A program made the translations under genes and the position numbers. A model generated the notes under the pieces. It worked only from the letters and a program-made list of their open reading frames with translations, searched no databases and was not told where the DNA came from. Below are positions 4,249-5,916 of a stretch of DNA of 5,916 bases, in pieces (within the stretch, counting starts at the first letter, position 1; every line of letters starts with the position of its first letter). The DNA is from an uncultured Lachnospiraceae bacterium (GTDB lineage Bacteria > Bacillota_A > Clostridia > Lachnospirales > Lachnospiraceae): positions 1 to 5,916 of the forward strand of contig CACZHN010000155.1 of assembly GCA_902780985.1 (NCBI GenBank). Reading direction: 5' to 3'.

Positions 4249-5916
4249 TTAAATCGTAAAGTAGAACGGAACCACCGGAAGTCTGTCCTCTGAGTAAAGA
4301 TTTGCATCCAGAGGGCTGTCCGACCATGCATAGGTGATGGCGTCTATCTCCACATCATCCGGAAGCTTTACGAATATCCTGTTGTCGGATATGAACTTCG
4401 CGGTTGCGATATGACGCTCACCGTGTGCTATGTACTCGAATCCGATTATATTCTTCTCGTCTCTTTCCGGACCGCAGATAACTCCGTATCCGTGAGACAG
4501 GATAAGCTTTGTACCCTCTTCGAAGATAACCTCGGCTCCTTCATCGTTTCTTATAACTTCCTTCATCTGAGGACCCGGGATATAATGTCCCTTTCCGTAT
4601 ACCAGATCTTCCGCTGCGAGAGCCGCACGGCGTCCTACCTCCTTCTTGTTGGTAGGATGAAGATCGTTGAACTCACCCAGATCGTAAGCCTGGATCAGAG
4701 CAGTCTTCGGAAGCTCGGTACATTTCCTCTGTTCCTCTGTAAGGAAGGAACGTCTGCCGTAATAAGCCTTTCTGTTGCCGTCGCTGAATCCCGCGATCTG
4801 CACGAACATGAAAGGAAGGCTGTCGTCTCTCCAGAGACGTCTCCAGTCCTTTATAACGGCCTCAAACTCTTCTTTATATGTTGCATAATCGTCTACGTTG
4901 GACTCTCCCTGATAGAAGAAGAATCCTCTGCACTGCTGTCTTCTCAGCGGATAGATCATGCCGTTATATACGCCTGTTGCCTTGTATGAGAAAAATGTAA
5001 GGTTCTCGATATAAGGCATCTCCTTTGCAACGGTGTATTCCCATTCTCCCGCAAGAGAAACCGTCTCACCGTCCGGACGCTTTATAAGATATTCCTTGCC
5101 CGGCATGAAACCGCCTTCGCTTCTGAATACCAGAAGCTTTATCTCAACAGTGTTGACTCCGGTCTTCAGAACTCCCTTAGGAACCTTATATATTCTGGGC
5201 GGATAGAGATATCCCGTTTCGCCTACGAACTGTCCGTTTACATACACTTTATCCGAATCCACGATGGCTCCCAGATAAAGCTTGCAGTCGTCTTCAGTCC
5301 AGCCTTCCGGAAGGACGAATTCCTTCTTGAAAAGTACGGCCAGACACTTGTTTCCGAGAGGTGTACCTTCGAAGAAGCCCGGTACGGAAAATGTACCGCT
5401 GAGATTTCCGGAAAGGTCTGCGTCAAAAGACTTATCCGCATCTTCTCTCCATGCCATATCGGCTTTTGCTTCGGTTTCTATGGTATTTTTAACCCACTCG
5501 TCGTTCTTGCATTCCTCGTATTCGGCTCTGTGAAGTCCCACCTCATCCATGGTCTTTTCGCTGACCCATGACTTGATAGGAGTTCCGCCGATGGCTGTAT
5601 TGTAGATTCCCACAGGAACGCCTTCTTTTCCCTTGATCTCCTGTGCCGCAAAATAAGCTACGGCTCCGAAGTCCAGGATCTCAGGCATCTTTGCATACTG
5701 CCAGCATCCGTTCTCGATCATTTCCTCTGTATGATGGAAATTGAACTTCTCCGGAACTCTGAAGAATCTTATATCCTTATCGCAGGTATTTACTATCTCC
5801 TGCTCATATCTTTCAAGCGTGCGATTAAGCGGAAGTTCCATGTTGGACTGGCCTCCGCATACAAATACATCGCCGAATGTTACATGCTTGAATTCTTTAA
5901 CATCCGTTGAATCGCT
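4249..5916 (-). CDS. SGNH-fold esterase, sialate O-acetylesterase-like (SASA domain); 5' end outside window
   Basis: SGNH hydrolases with this SASA domain remove O-acetyl groups from sialic acid or plant polysaccharides; the location beside uronate genes favours an acetylated plant glycan. The frame is open to the right edge, giving 555 visible residues. The first 26 contain VFVCGGQSNM with the block-I nucleophile Ser24. The ATG at 5841-5839 is the Met of this motif, so it cannot be the start; the true start lies beyond the window. Next come NTAIGGTPIKSW (106-117), then a beta-rich insert (about 190-300) with VDSDKVYVNGQFVGETGY, like sugar-binding jelly-roll inserts of this family. FFYQGESNVDDY (about 333-344) returns to the SGNH core. 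DLHPTNKKEVGRR holds the expected Asp418 and His420, completing the triad. A C-terminal beta-rich domain ends in PFYFTI and a TAA stop. Cellular location is unknown because the N terminus is missing. It runs in the same direction as the downstream uronate operon, with the structured element between. Confidence 0.92.
   Translation of the reverse strand, partial: SDSTDVKEFKHVTFGDVFVCGGQSNMELPLNRTLERYEQEIVNTCDKDIRFFRVPEKFNFHHTEEMIENGCWQYAKMPEILDFGAVAYFAAQEIKGKEGVPVGIYNTAIGGTPIKSWVSEKTMDEVGLHRAEYEECKNDEWVKNTIETEAKADMAWREDADKSFDADLSGNLSGTFSVPGFFEGTPLGNKCLAVLFKKEFVLPEGWTEDDCKLYLGAIVDSDKVYVNGQFVGETGYLYPPRIYKVPKGVLKTGVNTVEIKLLVFRSEGGFMPGKEYLIKRPDGETVSLAGEWEYTVAKEMPYIENLTFFSYKATGVYNGMIYPLRRQQCRGFFFYQGESNVDDYATYKEEFEAVIKDWRRLWRDDSLPFMFVQIAGFSDGNRKAYYGRRSFLTEEQRKCTELPKTALIQAYDLGEFNDLHPTNKKEVGRRAALAAEDLVYGKGHYIPGPQMKEVIRNDEGAEVIFEEGTKLILSHGYGVICGPERDEKNIIGFEYIAHGERHIATAKFISDNRIFVKLPDDVEIDAITYAWSDSPLDANLYSEDRLPVVPFYFTI

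Noticed and set aside
4411..4989. Plus-strand open frame of 192 codons
   Set aside because: Antisense to the SGNH esterase, including its conserved QGESN and DLHP blocks.

Overview
The window looks like chromosomal DNA from a Gram-positive anaerobe of the Clostridia, most likely a Lachnospiraceae-type gut or rumen bacterium. This is inferred from AGGAGG-type ribosome binding sites, frequent AGA arginine codons, mid-range GC, and proteins that read like the Firmicutes branches of their families. The species cannot be named from the sequence alone.

Every gene is on the minus strand, so transcription runs from the right edge to the left. From right to left they are: an SGNH/sialate O-acetylesterase-like protein (open at the right edge, stop at 4249); a 268-base gap (3981-4248) almost filled by one highly self-complementary element; a type-B carboxylesterase (2601-3980); uronate isomerase UxaC (1193-2596); KDPG/KHG aldolase Eda (534-1178); and a PfkB-type 2-keto-3-deoxygluconate kinase (1-508, open at the left edge) interrupted by an in-frame TAA codon. 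The last four are separated by only 4, 14 and 25 bases and look like one transcript.

Together the genes describe use of acetylated, uronic-acid-containing plant polysaccharide (pectin or glucuronoxylan). Two esterases could strip ester groups from oligosaccharides. UxaC isomerises glucuronate or galacturonate. The kinase would phosphorylate KDG, and Eda splits KDPG into pyruvate and glyceraldehyde 3-phosphate. The reductase and dehydratase steps between UxaC and KDG are not in the window.

Two things deserve a second look. First, 4028-4218 is bounded by a perfect 16-bp inverted repeat and folds on paper into a compact four-way junction whose fourth arm branches into two GAA-loop hairpins. It could be a MITE-like mobile repeat, a structured RNA, or both. 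Second, the KDG kinase carries a nonsense codon although conserved family sequence continues in the same frame for at least 76 more codons.
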